Positions 45,791 to 55,431 of a stretch of 64,000 bases of DNA are shown piece by piece. The notes beneath the pieces are model-generated. The model searched no databases and was not told the DNA's origin. It saw nothing but the letters and a program-made list of their open reading frames with translations. This DNA is from Lysobacter sp. A03 (GTDB taxonomy: Bacteria > Pseudomonadota > Gammaproteobacteria > Xanthomonadales > Xanthomonadaceae): the NCBI RefSeq assembly GCF_000855665.1, contig NZ_JXSS01000093.1, positions 62,001-126,000 on the forward strand. Direction: 5' to 3'. Every line of letters starts with the position of its first letter. The first letter of the stretch is position 1. The position numbers were made by a program, and so were the translations under genes.

Positions 45791-46459
45791 ATGCGGGTAC
45801 TGCTGGTAGAGGACAACGCCGACCTGGGCCAGGCCGTGCGCGAGCAGATCGGCGAGGACGGACATGCGGTGGATTGGGTGCAGACCCTGGACCACGCGCA
45901 ACTGGCGATCGGCTCGACCCCCTACGACCTCATCCTGCTCGACCTGATGCTGCCCGATGGTCGCGGCATTGATTTCCTGCGCCGGTTGCGCTCGGCCGGC
46001 GATGGCACTCCGGTGATCATCCTGACCGCCATGGACCAGCTCTCCGACAGGATTGCCGGCCTCAACGCGGGTGCCGATGACTACCTGGTCAAGCCGTTCG
46101 ACCTGTCGGAACTGTCCGCCCGCGTGGCCGCTGTGGCGCGCCGTTACAGCGGCAATCCCAACCCGCAGCTGCAACTGGGGGCGCTGACGATCGACCTGAC
46201 GGCTCGAACCATCCAGCGCGCTGGCGAAACCATTGCGTTGACGGCGCGGGAATGGGCGCTGCTGGATGCCTTCCTCCAGCGTCCCGGTGCGTTGTTGTCA
46301 AAGTCGCAGCTCGAGGAACGGCTGTACGAGTTCGGAGCGGAAATAGAGAGCAATGCGGTGGAAGTCCACATCAGCCATCTGCGTAAAAAGTTGGGCTTCA
46401 GCGTGGTCGATACCGTCCGCGGGATGGGCTACCGACTGGGCCGGCAGGAGCACCCATGA
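45791..46459 (+). CDS. OmpR-family response regulator (QseB/PmrA-like)
   Basis: A 222-residue regulator. The receiver domain has acidic residues E7/D8, phospho-acceptor D51 in LLDLMLPDG, the Thr of ILTA and the Lys of YLVKPF. The C-terminal winged helix ends with the recognition region VEVHISHLRKKLG and the wing VDTVRGMGYRLG. The sequence style is that of the QseB/PmrA subgroup, agreeing with the PmrA-like box in the promoter between it and the divergent flavin-redox genes. Its stop overlaps the kinase ATG. Confidence 0.93.
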   Translation: MRVLLVEDNADLGQAVREQIGEDGHAVDWVQTLDHAQLAIGSTPYDLILLDLMLPDGRGIDFLRRLRSAGDGTPVIILTAMDQLSDRIAGLNAGADDYLVKPFDLSELSARVAAVARRYSGNPNPQLQLGALTIDLTARTIQRAGETIALTAREWALLDAFLQRPGALLSKSQLEERLYEFGAEIESNAVEVHISHLRKKLGFSVVDTVRGMGYRLGRQEHP

Positions 46460-47790
46460 GGGTTGCGGGCAGCCTGCAAAAGCAACTCGTTTACGGACTC
46501 ACTTTGGGGATCGTGGTGTTGTGGCTGGTGGCGACCGCGCTGTCCGGGCTGATCGTGCAGAGACGGCTGGACGACGCGTTCGACGATGCGATGCAAGGCG
46601 CGGCGCAGCGCATCCTGCCGCTGGCGGTCATGGACATCATCAATCGGGAAGATCCTCCCAGCCAGCAACGGGTGGCACCGCTCAATGCGCTTCCCGGGCA
46701 GGTCGCGTATCTGGTGCGCGACCGCGAGGGCACCATCCTGCTGCAATCTCGCGACGCGGACCCGGGCGTGTTTGGCCCGCCGGCCATGCTGGGGTTCAGC
46801 ACGACGACGACCCACCGCCTGTACGGTGCCGGTGCTCTGCGAGACACGGTATTCCTGCAGCTTGCCGAGCCTTTGGCATACCGCCGCAAGGCCGCCCGGG
46901 ATGCCACCTTTGCCTTGCTGCTGCCGCTGTTGCTGCTGGTGCCGGCCAGCCTGTTGGGTGTTTGGCTGTATGTGCGCTTCAGGCTGCGCAGCGTGCGCGC
47001 CTATCGGCGGGCGGTTGAAGCACGCGGGGTCGGTGATCTCTCGCCCATCCACACCGAGTCGCTGCCGCTGGAAATCCGTCCGAGCGCGGATGCCGTCAAC
47101 CGCCTGATCGATCGCCTCCGGCGCGCGCTTGAGACCGAGCGCAGGTTCACCGCGAACAGTGCGCATGAGTTGAGGACCCCACTGGCCGCCGCGCTTGCCC
47201 AGGTCCAGCGCCTGCGGCGTGAGGCCGCCGAAGGGCCCTTGCAGGCGCGTGCCGTGCAGATCGAGGCATCACTGAGGGAGCTGTCGCGCCTTGCAGAAAA
47301 GTTGATGCAACTGGCAAAGGCGGAGGGCGGGAGCGTGCTTGCCGAGGAGCCCCAGGATCTGGTGCTGCTGCTGACCCACTTGGTGGACGACCTGCAACGC
47401 GCGGCCGCCGTCCCGATCCGGTTGGTGCTGCCGTCGGACGGGCCCGTCCTCTCGCCCATCGATGCGGACGCGTTCGCGATCCTGGCGCGCAATTTGATGG
47501 AGAACGCGCTGAAACATGGTGCGCCGGGACAGCCCATCGATGTGGATCTGAGCAAATCAGCGCGGCTGACCGTCATCAATGCCGGTGAGGTGCTGAATCC
47601 TGCTGAATTGGCACAACTGACTGGCCGTTTCGTCCGCGGCCGCGGCGGCGCGCAGGGCTATGGGCTGGGATTGGCGATCGTGACGACCATCGCCGACGCC
47701 GCAGGTGCGACGCTGACATTGACCTCGCCCGCCACTGGCCGAACTGACGGGTTCGAGGTGTCGGTGCAGTTCGCCGTTGCCGGACCGTGA
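46456..47790 (+). CDS. sensor histidine kinase paired with the QseB/PmrA-like regulator
   Basis: A 444-residue membrane kinase. A first helix (about 12-33), a periplasmic domain of about 120 residues, a second helix (151-173), HAMP-like linker, and the phospho-His H237 in NSAHELRTPL. The ATPase domain is intact: N-box ARNLMENALKHG, a G1-like VINAGE and G2 GYGLGLAIV. The periplasmic domain has no recognised ligand motif, so the signal is unknown. Overlaps the regulator by four bases. Confidence 0.92.
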   Translation: MRVAGSLQKQLVYGLTLGIVVLWLVATALSGLIVQRRLDDAFDDAMQGAAQRILPLAVMDIINREDPPSQQRVAPLNALPGQVAYLVRDREGTILLQSRDADPGVFGPPAMLGFSTTTTHRLYGAGALRDTVFLQLAEPLAYRRKAARDATFALLLPLLLLVPASLLGVWLYVRFRLRSVRAYRRAVEARGVGDLSPIHTESLPLEIRPSADAVNRLIDRLRRALETERRFTANSAHELRTPLAAALAQVQRLRREAAEGPLQARAVQIEASLRELSRLAEKLMQLAKAEGGSVLAEEPQDLVLLLTHLVDDLQRAAAVPIRLVLPSDGPVLSPIDADAFAILARNLMENALKHGAPGQPIDVDLSKSARLTVINAGEVLNPAELAQLTGRFVRGRGGAQGYGLGLAIVTTIADAAGATLTLTSPATGRTDGFEVSVQFAVAGP

Positions 47791-47801
47791 CGCCGGGACG
47801 C

Positions 47802-48200
47802 TCAGTGCAGGCCGGTGCGGTCAGTCGGACCGCGGGCGGATGAGGGCGGGTCGCTCTTCATCTTCTCGTCGAGCTGTGCTTCGAACTGCTGGAACTCCAG
47901 ACCCAGCTGACGCGCCTCCGCGTTGGCGGCATCACGCAGCGCATCGGAGAACTTGAGTTTTGCAATGGCTCCGGTGCGCTCGTGCATCGAGGCGGCTCGG
48001 CGGATGAGCGCCAGCATCGTGGCGGCGCTGTCGGAGCTGCCGACCATCTTGCCGTCCATTCCGAGCACCCATTCGCCATCGCGGCGGACGATCCCGCCCA
48101 GCAGTTTGCCGGCTCCGTCACGCAGGTCGGCGTGTGCCTCTATACCAGTGTCCGGGGTGGTGTCGCCGTCGTTGCGGCTGCCATTGAACTTGCTCGACAT
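47802..48200 (-). CDS. uncharacterised protein, 132 residues
   Basis: I do not recognise this protein. It is hydrophilic with no signal peptide. Residues 20-75 look like a small beta/alpha domain (HADLRDGAGKLLGGIVRRDGEWVLGMDGKMVGSSDSAATMLALI pattern), followed by a long charged helix (about 85-118) and a polar tail. It sits alone between two two-component systems, convergent with the first kinase. Coding character matches its neighbours, so the gene is probably real. Confidence 0.55.
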   Translation of the reverse strand: MSSKFNGSRNDGDTTPDTGIEAHADLRDGAGKLLGGIVRRDGEWVLGMDGKMVGSSDSAATMLALIRRAASMHERTGAIAKLKFSDALRDAANAEARQLGLEFQQFEAQLDEKMKSDPPSSARGPTDRTGLH

Positions 48201-48275
48201 CGGGTTTCTCTACCGTTGTTGCGCGCGCATGAAGCGTTCTGGTGCGGACGGCACAGGATACGGCAGGGCGGTGTT

Positions 48276-49508
48276 CTACCGCTTAACGAAGCGCACGTCG
48301 ACGCTGCCCGACGCGGCATCGGAGTCGTCAATCTCCCAGCCGATACGGTCGGCGAGGCGTCCCACCAGGGTCAGGCCGAGGCGTCGATCGCTGCTGGCCG
48401 GGCGCGGCCTGGACGAGGTCGATCGCAGGGTGTCATCGGCAGCGAAGGCGAACGACATCATGCGGTTCGAGATCGAGATGCGCAGTGTGCCGGGCACGCC
48501 GGGAGGCAACAGGCGCCGCAGCACTCCGTGCACGATCAGGGTCGCATCGCTCGTAGGCAGCGTGGTGTCGACCTCCGCGCAGTCGAGCGCGACGCTCACG
48601 GTGCCGTCGACGATTGACGCAACCCCGGCCAGGCACGACACCAGCCAGCCACGCAGCTCGACTGGCTCTGCCGAGTCCACCCGGCGGCGGGCAAGTCGCA
48701 TCAAGGCGTCGATCAATTCCGACAGTTCACGGATTCCGCGGTCAAGGCGCAGCAGTCGCGGCTGCAGCGCGGGCATGTCCGCGCTGTCCTCAAGCAGCAA
48801 TTCGGTGGCGCCGCGCACCACGGAAATCGGCGTACGCAGCTCATGGCTGGCATCGGCGAGGAAGGTCTGCTCCGCTTCCGCCGCAGACGCGAGCCGGGCC
48901 TGGTAGTCATCGATCGCGCTGGCCAACTGGCCGAGCTCGTCGGCCGGCAGCTTGTCCGCCAGCGCTGTCCGCTCGGGTTGGATCGGCAACGAAGCGACCG
49001 CCTGGGCCAACTGCTGGACCGGGCGCACGACCCGACCCGACAGCAGCCATCCCAGCCACGCGCTTAGTGCGGTTCCCGCAAGCACGACCACGGCAAGGAC
49101 AAGCGCGAGATAGCGCTCCAGCGCCTCGATGTCGTGCAGGTCCATCACAAAGAACAGGCGGCCGGCTGAGGTATCGAATACGCCCAGGAACACCTCGTCT
49201 CCTTCCGCGTTGCGCACATCAACGATCCCCGGCGGCTGGCTCAGGTACACGTCGGGGACTTCTCCGCGGTTGTAGGGCAGGAGCTGATAACCGCTGACCC
49301 GGGCGCTGCGCGGCAGGTCGATGCCGGGCTCGCGTTGCAGCCGCTCGGCGTAGTCATGCGCCTGGCTGGTGAGGATCGATTCCACCAGGACGCGCTCGTA
49401 CTCCTCGGCGATGAACACAACGCCAAGCGCAAACGCGATGCTCAGCACCGCGCCCATGACCGTGTACAGCAAGGTCACGCGCGTGCGCAGCGGCAACGGA
49501 AACCTCAT
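48276..49508 (-). CDS. sensor histidine kinase with degenerate ATP-binding domain
   Basis: A 410-residue membrane kinase with helices at about 12-33 and 135-156, a periplasmic domain of about 100 residues, HAMP, and phospho-His H222 in DASHELRTPI. The catalytic domain departs from the norm. The N-box position reads VLRRLLPPG (no Asn), the G1 DxGxG is replaced by AADDTLRS, and only a G2-like RRLGLTLVG remains. It may bind ATP poorly or act mainly as a phosphatase. Overlaps the upstream response regulator gene by four bases; probably senses envelope stress and controls the adjacent lipid A genes. Confidence 0.88.
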   Translation of the reverse strand: MRFPLPLRTRVTLLYTVMGAVLSIAFALGVVFIAEEYERVLVESILTSQAHDYAERLQREPGIDLPRSARVSGYQLLPYNRGEVPDVYLSQPPGIVDVRNAEGDEVFLGVFDTSAGRLFFVMDLHDIEALERYLALVLAVVVLAGTALSAWLGWLLSGRVVRPVQQLAQAVASLPIQPERTALADKLPADELGQLASAIDDYQARLASAAEAEQTFLADASHELRTPISVVRGATELLLEDSADMPALQPRLLRLDRGIRELSELIDALMRLARRRVDSAEPVELRGWLVSCLAGVASIVDGTVSVALDCAEVDTTLPTSDATLIVHGVLRRLLPPGVPGTLRISISNRMMSFAFAADDTLRSTSSRPRPASSDRRLGLTLVGRLADRIGWEIDDSDAASGSVDVRFVKR

Positions 49509-50188
49509 TCGGGCGGCACCAATCGGTATCCGATGCCGTGGACAGTGCGGATAAGGGGAATGTCGAACGGCTTGTCCACCAAGTTGCGCAGGTCATACAT
49601 ATGGGTGTGCAGGGAGGCCGCATCGCCACCGCGGGAGCCAGGAACGGACTGGATCAGCAGATCGTGGCCGACCACGCCGGGTGATCGTCTCATCAGCAGT
49701 TCAAGGATGCTGCTCTGGCTGCGCGTGAGGGCGATGCGGGTACCTGCGCGAGTTGCCACCATCGACTCGGCGTCAAGTTCCAGCGGACCGACGACCAGGG
49801 GCAGCAGCGGCGAGGGGGCGCCGCGGCGGTGCAGTGCGCGTATCCGCGCGTCCAGTTCCTTGAGCTCGAACGGCTTGACCATGTAGTCATCGGCGCCTTC
49901 ATGGAAGCCGCGTATTTTGTCGTCGAGGGTATCGCGCGCAGTCAGCATCAGGACCGGAGTGCCGCGTCCGGCTTCCCGCAGCTGCCGACAAAGATCCAGT
50001 CCGTCCAGGCGCGGCAGGCCGAGGTCCAGCACGATCACGTCAAAGGGGATCCGGAGCGCGTGCATCAGCCCGGTTTCGCCATCGGCGGCGTGATCCACCT
50101 CGTGGCCACGGCGTTCCAGGAAGTCCCAGATATTGGCCGCGATGTCGTGCTGGTCTTCCACGATCAGGATTTTCAGGGACTCGGACAT
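49505..50188 (-). CDS. OmpR-family response regulator
   Basis: A 227-residue regulator with a full receiver site: E11/D12, phospho-acceptor D55 in VIVLDLGLPR, Thr in MLTA and Lys in YMVKPF. The winged-helix domain ends SLHTHMYDLRNLVDKPFDIPLIRTVHGIGYRLV. It is first in the regulator-kinase pair and diverges from the PAP2-eptA operon. The CTGAGA-N5-CTGAGA repeat between the two units has the spacing that OmpR-family dimers bind, so this protein is the natural candidate. Confidence 0.93.
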   Translation of the reverse strand: MSESLKILIVEDQHDIAANIWDFLERRGHEVDHAADGETGLMHALRIPFDVIVLDLGLPRLDGLDLCRQLREAGRGTPVLMLTARDTLDDKIRGFHEGADDYMVKPFELKELDARIRALHRRGAPSPLLPLVVGPLELDAESMVATRAGTRIALTRSQSSILELLMRRSPGVVGHDLLIQSVPGSRGGDAASLHTHMYDLRNLVDKPFDIPLIRTVHGIGYRLVPPE

Positions 50189-50254
50189 GGGCTCGGCTGG
50201 GACACGGATCCACGCAAGTCTAGTCCGGGCAGTGGGGGGCTCGATAACGAACGC

Positions 50255-50283
50255 CTGAGAAATGGCTGAGAGATCGCTACAAC
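50255..50283 (+). promoter_or_regulatory. direct-repeat operator and -10 of the PAP2-eptA operon
   Basis: CTGAGA (50255-50260), five bases, CTGAGA (50266-50271): a perfect hexamer repeat with 11-base period, inside a longer 11-base imperfect repeat (50253-50274). TACAAC at 50278-50283 could be the -10. If so, transcription starts near 50290 and the ATG at 50262 cannot be used. Confidence 0.5.
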
Positions 50284-50327
50284 GGGGTGCTCATGCTTGG
50301 CGCTGGTCCCACTCCCGTAGTCCCGAC

Positions 50328-51089
50328 GTGCCCGCCACTACCGCAACGCGATCCGACGAGTTCTGTCCAGCTGGGCGCCTGCCCGCAACCGGGAGGCCGA
50401 AGCGGGCTTTCCTGCGCAATCACCTTGTGTATCCGCTTGTGGCGACGGCAGCGGCCAGCGTGGTCCTTATCGGCGCACACGGCGATTTTCTGCTCGCCGA
50501 CCTCTTGTACACGGCGCAGGGCAATGCGTGGGCTCTGCGTGACAGCTGGATTACCACCACGTTGGTGCATGAGGCGGGCAAGGCCGTGTCCGCCGCCGCC
50601 TGGCTTGGTGCGTTGATCGCATCGCTGTGGAGTCTTGTGGATCCGAGGCTGTCCCATTGGCGTCGCCCCCTTGGCTATCTGGCCTTTGCAACCCTGGCGG
50701 GCTCGGTCGCCGTGTCGCTGCTCAAGGCAGGCAGTGGAATGGATTGCCCATGGGACCTCCAGCGCTACGGTGGCTTGCAGCCGTTTGTCGGGTTGTTTGA
50801 GTCGCGGCCCCACAGCATGGGTCATGCGTCGTGTTTTCCCGCCGGGCACGCCAGCGCCGGCTACGCGTGGGTGACGTTGTACTTCTTCTTCCGTGCGGTG
50901 CAGCCGCGCTTGCGATGGGCCGGATTGGCCCTTGCCCTGGCGGCCGGCGCCCTGTTCGGCATCAGCCAGCAGTTGCGCGGAGCGCACTTCCTGTCCCACG
51001 ACGTGTGGACGTTGATGATCTGTTGGCTTGTAGCCTTGGGAGGGTCGCTGTGGATCCTTCGTCCGTACGGGTCAGGGATGCCGGCATGA
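50328..51089 (+). CDS. PAP2-family lipid phosphatase (LpxE/LpxT-like)
   Basis: An inner-membrane phosphatase of the PAP2 superfamily with about six helices, probably acting on lipid A or undecaprenyl phosphates in the periplasmic leaflet. Motif 1 is KAGSGMDCPWDL (the RP of K-x6-RP replaced by CP), motif 2 CFPAGHASAG (catalytic His) and motif 3 SQQLRGAHFLSHD (Arg, His, Asp). The start is uncertain: GTG 50328 (253 residues) is preferred over ATG 50262 because the latter lies within the putative operator; neither has a good ribosome site. It overlaps eptA by four bases. Confidence 0.85.
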   Translation: MPATTATRSDEFCPAGRLPATGRPKRAFLRNHLVYPLVATAAASVVLIGAHGDFLLADLLYTAQGNAWALRDSWITTTLVHEAGKAVSAAAWLGALIASLWSLVDPRLSHWRRPLGYLAFATLAGSVAVSLLKAGSGMDCPWDLQRYGGLQPFVGLFESRPHSMGHASCFPAGHASAGYAWVTLYFFFRAVQPRLRWAGLALALAAGALFGISQQLRGAHFLSHDVWTLMICWLVALGGSLWILRPYGSGMPA

Positions 51090-52747
51090 GCGCCGTCGCC
51101 CATGCCCGGGAGGGGCTGCGCGGCAGGTCGATGTGGCGACCTTCGGTCAGCCAGGAGGGGCTGGCGCTGCCGGTGAGCCTATTGTTCACCCTTGCCTGCA
51201 ACACCGCGTTCTGGCGTGCCTATGCGGCAACCGGAGCTCTGGAAAGCGCGCGCGGCTGGGTGACGGCTGCCTCGCTGGCAACGGCGATGACCGGGCTGCA
51301 CTTCCTGCTCCTGTGTCTGGTGTTGAACCGCTGGACCACCAAGCCGCTGCTTTCCTTGCTGCTGGTGGTAACCGCGTTGGCCGGGTATTACTCGCGCCAT
51401 TACGGGGTCTATCTGGATCCCGACATGATCCGCAACATCCTTCATACCGACACGCGTGAAGCCCGCGAACTGTTGACGCCGGGGCTGGCGCTGCCCGTGC
51501 TGGCCGCACTCATTCCCGTAGCCCTGGTCTGGTGGGCGCGGATTCGCGCACAAAGGCCCGCGGACGCGCTGTTGCGACGAGTGGTTGTCATGGTGGCCGT
51601 CGCGACGGTGACCGCCGGTGCCTTGCTGCTCTCATTCCAGGACATCTCCGCGCTGATGCGCAACCGGACCGAACTGCGGCACCTGATCGCGCCGGGCAAC
51701 TACCTCGTCTCCCTTGCACGGGTCGCGTCAGAGGACCCCGCAGCGGCCGTCCGTGCACGCCAACCCCTGGGCAACGACGCCCGGGTGGTGGGGCGCAGCA
51801 ATGGCAAACAGCGGGTGCTGGTGATCGTGGTCGGCGAAACCGTGCGGGCGCAGAACTGGGGTCTCAACGGGTACGCGCGTCAAACCACGCCTGAATTGGC
51901 CGATCTGGATGTCCTGAACTACACCGACGTGACGGCGTGCGGATCGAGTACGGACGTCTCCCTGCCGTGCATGTTCTCCGCGCAGGGGCGGCGTGGCTAC
52001 GACAAAAGGGCGATCAGGGAGTCGGAGTCGTTGCTCAACGTGCTGGATCACGCCGGCATCGCGACACTGTGGCGCGACAACCAGGGCGGGTGCAAGGGTG
52101 TGTGTGCGGGGCTTCCCTTCGAATCCATGGTGGACGCCCGGGTTCCCGAGCTGTGCAACGCCGAGCACTGTCTGGACGAAGTGCTGCTGCACGACCTGCA
52201 TGCGAGGATCGACGGGCAGGACCGCGACCAGGTCATCGTGTTGCATCAACTCGGCAACCACGGGCCGAGCTATTTCCAGCGCTACCCCGATCAATTCCGC
52301 CAGTTCGTTCCGGTGTGCGAATCGGCGGACCTGGGCAAATGCCGGCAGGCCGAGATCGTCAACGCCTACGACAATGCGATTCTCTATACCGATCACTTTC
52401 TCGCCCGTGTGATCGAAACCCTGGAAGCGGACCCCACGCGCGACAGCGCGATGATCTACATCTCCGACCACGGCGAATCGCTTGGTGAGGGCAACCTCTA
52501 TCTGCACGGTATGCCTTACGCGATCGCACCGGACACCCAGCTGAAGGTGCCCATGGTGATGTGGCTGTCACCTCCGCTGGCGGCGGACCGGAATATCGAC
52601 ATCGCCTGCATGCGCCAGCGTCTCGTCACGCCCGCCACGCACGACAATCTCTTCAGCTCGGTGCTGGGGCTGATGCAGGTGGAGACGGGCGTCTATGACG
52701 CGTCCCAGGACCTGTTCGCTCCCTGCATGGGCGGCGCGCACATCTGA
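51086..52747 (+). CDS. eptA: lipid A phosphoethanolamine transferase (EptA/MCR family)
   Basis: Transfers phosphoethanolamine from phosphatidylethanolamine to lipid A, lowering surface charge and polymyxin binding. The 553 residues have five N-terminal helices (about 27-185) and a periplasmic sulfatase-fold domain. Zinc and catalytic residues are E251 in [10 protein letters not shown], the acceptor T289 in [16 protein letters not shown]391 in NHGPSY and D461/H462 in ISDHGES; several Cys pairs fit the family disulfides. Its ATG overlaps the PAP2 stop, so it is coupled to the lipid phosphatase, as in LpxE-EptA and mcr-pap2 pairs. Confidence 0.93.
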   Translation: MSAVAHAREGLRGRSMWRPSVSQEGLALPVSLLFTLACNTAFWRAYAATGALESARGWVTAASLATAMTGLHFLLLCLVLNRWTTKPLLSLLLVVTALAGYYSRHYGVYLDPDMIRNILHTDTREARELLTPGLALPVLAALIPVALVWWARIRAQRPADALLRRVVVMVAVATVTAGALLLSFQDISALMRNRTELRHLIAPGNYLVSLARVASEDPAAAVRARQPLGNDARVVGRSNGKQRVLVIVVGETVRAQNWGLNGYARQTTPELADLDVLNYTDVTACGSSTDVSLPCMFSAQGRRGYDKRAIRESESLLNVLDHAGIATLWRDNQGGCKGVCAGLPFESMVDARVPELCNAEHCLDEVLLHDLHARIDGQDRDQVIVLHQLGNHGPSYFQRYPDQFRQFVPVCESADLGKCRQAEIVNAYDNAILYTDHFLARVIETLEADPTRDSAMIYISDHGESLGEGNLYLHGMPYAIAPDTQLKVPMVMWLSPPLAADRNIDIACMRQRLVTPATHDNLFSSVLGLMQVETGVYDASQDLFAPCMGGAHI

Positions 52748-52826
52748 GTCTGCGCTCGCGCTGCCATTCGGCTGCCGTCACGTCCGGGTGGGCACAATCA
52801 TCCGGTGCACTCACGGGAGCAGCGGC

Positions 52827-54233
52827 ATGGCCAAGCCACCCTCAGACGCATTCGTTTTCTTCGGCGCCACCGGGGACCTTGCGTACAAGAAAATCTTCCC
52901 TGCGCTGCAGGCGATGATCCGCAGTGGCGAGCTGGACATGCCCCTGATCGGCGTTTCCCGCGGTGGCTGGTCGCTGGAGCGCTTGCGTGAGCGGGCGCGC
53001 GCGAGCCTGGAAGCCAACGGCGGCGTGGATGAGGACGCCTTTTCGCGCCTGTCGGAGCAGTTGCGCTATATCGACGGCGATTACAGTGACCCGCAGACGT
53101 TCCGCGGCTTGAAACAGGCCTTGGGTTCCGCCACCCGTCCCATCCATTACCTGGCCATCCCTCCAAGCATGTTCGGCACGGTGGTCCAAGGGCTGGCCGC
53201 ATCGGGATGCAACGCCGACGCCCGGGTGATCGTGGAGAAGCCGTTCGGTCGCGACCTGGCCTCGGCCCGGGAGCTCAACCGGGAGCTGCACCAGGTGTTT
53301 CCGGAATCCTCGGTGTTCCGTATCGACCACTATCTGGGCAAGGAGGCCGTGCGCAACCTGCTTTATTTCCGTTTCGCCAACACCTTCCTGGAACCGGTCT
53401 GGAACCGCACCTATGTGGACAGCGTGCAGATAACGATGGCCGAGGACTTTGGCGTGCAAGGGCGTGGCGCGTTCTACGAGGAGGTCGGCACCATCCGCGA
53501 CGTGGTCCAGAACCACCTGCTGCAGGTCCTCTCGCTGCTGGCCATGGATGCCCCGGCGGGCCGCGACCCCGAGTCGCTGCGCGCGGAGAAGCTGCGCCTG
53601 TTCCGTGCCACGCGCTCGTTGAGGCCGGAGGACGTGGTTCGGGGACAGTTCCGCGGTTATCGCAACGAGGCCGGGGTTGCCGCGGACTCCCAGGTGGAGA
53701 CCTTTGTCGCACTGCGCCTGTACATCGACACGTGGCGCTGGGCCGGCGTCCCGTTCTATATCCGTGCCGGCAAGAAGCTGCCCATCACCAGTACCCAGGT
53801 GATGGTTGACCTGAAACAGCCGCCGCTGGAAATCTTCGATCCCGTCTCGCTCGCCGATACCAACTATTTCCGCTTCCGCCTCAGCCCCGAAGTGGTGATC
53901 TCCACCGGCGCGCGGGTCAAGAAGGCCGGCGAGGGGATGGAAGGCCGGCAGGTTGAGTTGGTCGCCCGCAGCTCGCGCGATGAAGGCAAGTCACCGTACG
54001 AGCAATTGCTGGGCGACGCGATCGAGGGCGACACAAGCCTGTTCACCCGCGACGATTCGGTGGAAGAAGCGTGGCGCATCGTCGAACCGGTGTTGCCCGA
54101 TTCGCATGGCAATCACAACACGCCGCTCACCATCTACGAACCGGGAAGCTGGGGTCCGGAATCCGCCAACGAGCTTGTCACCGGCGGCCGCCACTGGCAG
54201 GACCCGCAGCCCGAGCAGAGCCACCCCTGCTGA
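52827..54233 (+). CDS. zwf: glucose-6-phosphate 1-dehydrogenase
   Basis: Oxidises glucose 6-phosphate to 6-phosphogluconolactone, the entry to the pentose phosphate pathway. The 468 residues have the NAD(P) loop [16 protein letters not shown], the VEKPFG strand, the substrate signature [13 protein letters not shown] with the catalytic His nearby, and [11 protein letters not shown] 52827 begins the dinucleotide-binding strand; the longer upstream frame overlaps the eptA end and is spurious. It heads the zwf-tal-pgi-pgm-tkt run. Confidence 0.97.
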   Translation: MAKPPSDAFVFFGATGDLAYKKIFPALQAMIRSGELDMPLIGVSRGGWSLERLRERARASLEANGGVDEDAFSRLSEQLRYIDGDYSDPQTFRGLKQALGSATRPIHYLAIPPSMFGTVVQGLAASGCNADARVIVEKPFGRDLASARELNRELHQVFPESSVFRIDHYLGKEAVRNLLYFRFANTFLEPVWNRTYVDSVQITMAEDFGVQGRGAFYEEVGTIRDVVQNHLLQVLSLLAMDAPAGRDPESLRAEKLRLFRATRSLRPEDVVRGQFRGYRNEAGVAADSQVETFVALRLYIDTWRWAGVPFYIRAGKKLPITSTQVMVDLKQPPLEIFDPVSLADTNYFRFRLSPEVVISTGARVKKAGEGMEGRQVELVARSSRDEGKSPYEQLLGDAIEGDTSLFTRDDSVEEAWRIVEPVLPDSHGNHNTPLTIYEPGSWGPESANELVTGGRHWQDPQPEQSHPC

Positions 54234-54336
54234 AACCGCGCGGATCCTGTTTGCGCCGCGCCCGCCAATCAATGGCACTGCTCCCTCGCAGTCGCGGGGC
54301 ACTACCATGTTGGCGATGCTGCATACCGGAGGACGC

Positions 54337-55431
54337 ATGAGCACGACTCGATCACTTCACGACATGGGCCAGAGCCTGTGGCTGGACAACATTTCCCGAA
54401 CGATCCTGGACGACGGCACGTTGGCGCGGTACATCGCCGACTTCTCGGTCACTGGTTTGACGTCCAACCCGAGCATCTTCAACGAGGCCGTCGGTGGCAG
54501 TGACGCCTACGACGAGGGAATGCGAAAAAAGGCGGGAGAGGGCAAGTCAGGCGAAGCGCTGTTCATGGAGCTCGCACTGGAGGACCTGCGCCGGGCTGCG
54601 GACCTGTTCAAGCCGGTGTTCGACGCAACCGACGGAGTCGATGGTTGGGTATCGATGGAAGTCTCCCCGCTGCTGGCCTCCGATACCGCCGGCAGTATTG
54701 CCGCAGCCCAGGCGATCCACGATCAAGGCGATCGCCCGAATCTATTCGTCAAGATTCCGGGCACGCCTGAAGGGGTGCCGGCGATCGAGGAGTCGATATT
54801 CGCCGGTGTGCCGGTCAACGTGACCCTGCTGTTCTCGAGGGCGCAATACCTGGCCGTGGCCGAGGCGTACATGCGCGGCCTGGAGCGGCGGCTTGAGGCC
54901 GGACTGGACGCACGCGTTGCGTCGGTCGCGTCCCTCTTCGTCAGCCGCTGGGACCGCGCTGTCGCCGACAAGGTGCCCGAGGAGATGCACAACAAGCTGG
55001 GCATCGGGGTGGCCCAGCAGACCTACAAGGCCTATCGCGAACTGCTTGAGTCCCCGCGTTGGCAGAGGCTCGCCACACAGGGCGCGCAGCCGCAGCGGAT
55101 GCTCTGGGCGAGCACCGGCACCAAGGACCCCAACGCGTCCGACACGCTGTATATCGAAGCGCTCGCCGCGCCGGACACCATCAACACGATCCCCGAGAAG
55201 ACCCTGCACGCGTTTGCCGACCACGGCCGGCTCACGGGCGCCATGGCATCGGACGGTGGCGATTCGGAGGCGACGCTGGCGCGGTTCTCCGCCGCGGGAG
55301 TGGATATTCCCGCGCTGGCGGACCGCTTGCAGGTCGAGGGCGCCGAGGCGTTCGTGAAGTCCTGGAAAGAACTGCTGCAGACCATCGAGTCGCGCAGCCG
55401 CACGCTTGCCGGAGAGGGTCGCGGAGGATGA
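54337..55431 (+). CDS. tal: transaldolase
   Basis: Transfers a three-carbon dihydroxyacetone unit between sugar phosphates in the non-oxidative pentose phosphate pathway. The 364 residues have [16 protein letters not shown] at the start, the Schiff-base Lys in [32 protein letters not shown] and [17 protein letters not shown]. This is the longer class seen in actinobacteria, cyanobacteria and Xanthomonads rather than the TalB form. GGAGG precedes ATG 54337. The stop overlaps the pgi start. Confidence 0.95.
   Translation: MSTTRSLHDMGQSLWLDNISRTILDDGTLARYIADFSVTGLTSNPSIFNEAVGGSDAYDEGMRKKAGEGKSGEALFMELALEDLRRAADLFKPVFDATDGVDGWVSMEVSPLLASDTAGSIAAAQAIHDQGDRPNLFVKIPGTPEGVPAIEESIFAGVPVNVTLLFSRAQYLAVAEAYMRGLERRLEAGLDARVASVASLFVSRWDRAVADKVPEEMHNKLGIGVAQQTYKAYRELLESPRWQRLATQGAQPQRMLWASTGTKDPNASDTLYIEALAAPDTINTIPEKTLHAFADHGRLTGAMASDGGDSEATLARFSAAGVDIPALADRLQVEGAEAFVKSWKELLQTIESRSRTLAGEGRGG

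Noticed and set aside
50262-50327. ATG 50262 as start of the PAP2 gene
   Set aside because: It has no ribosome site and overlaps the direct-repeat operator; the added residues have no family match.
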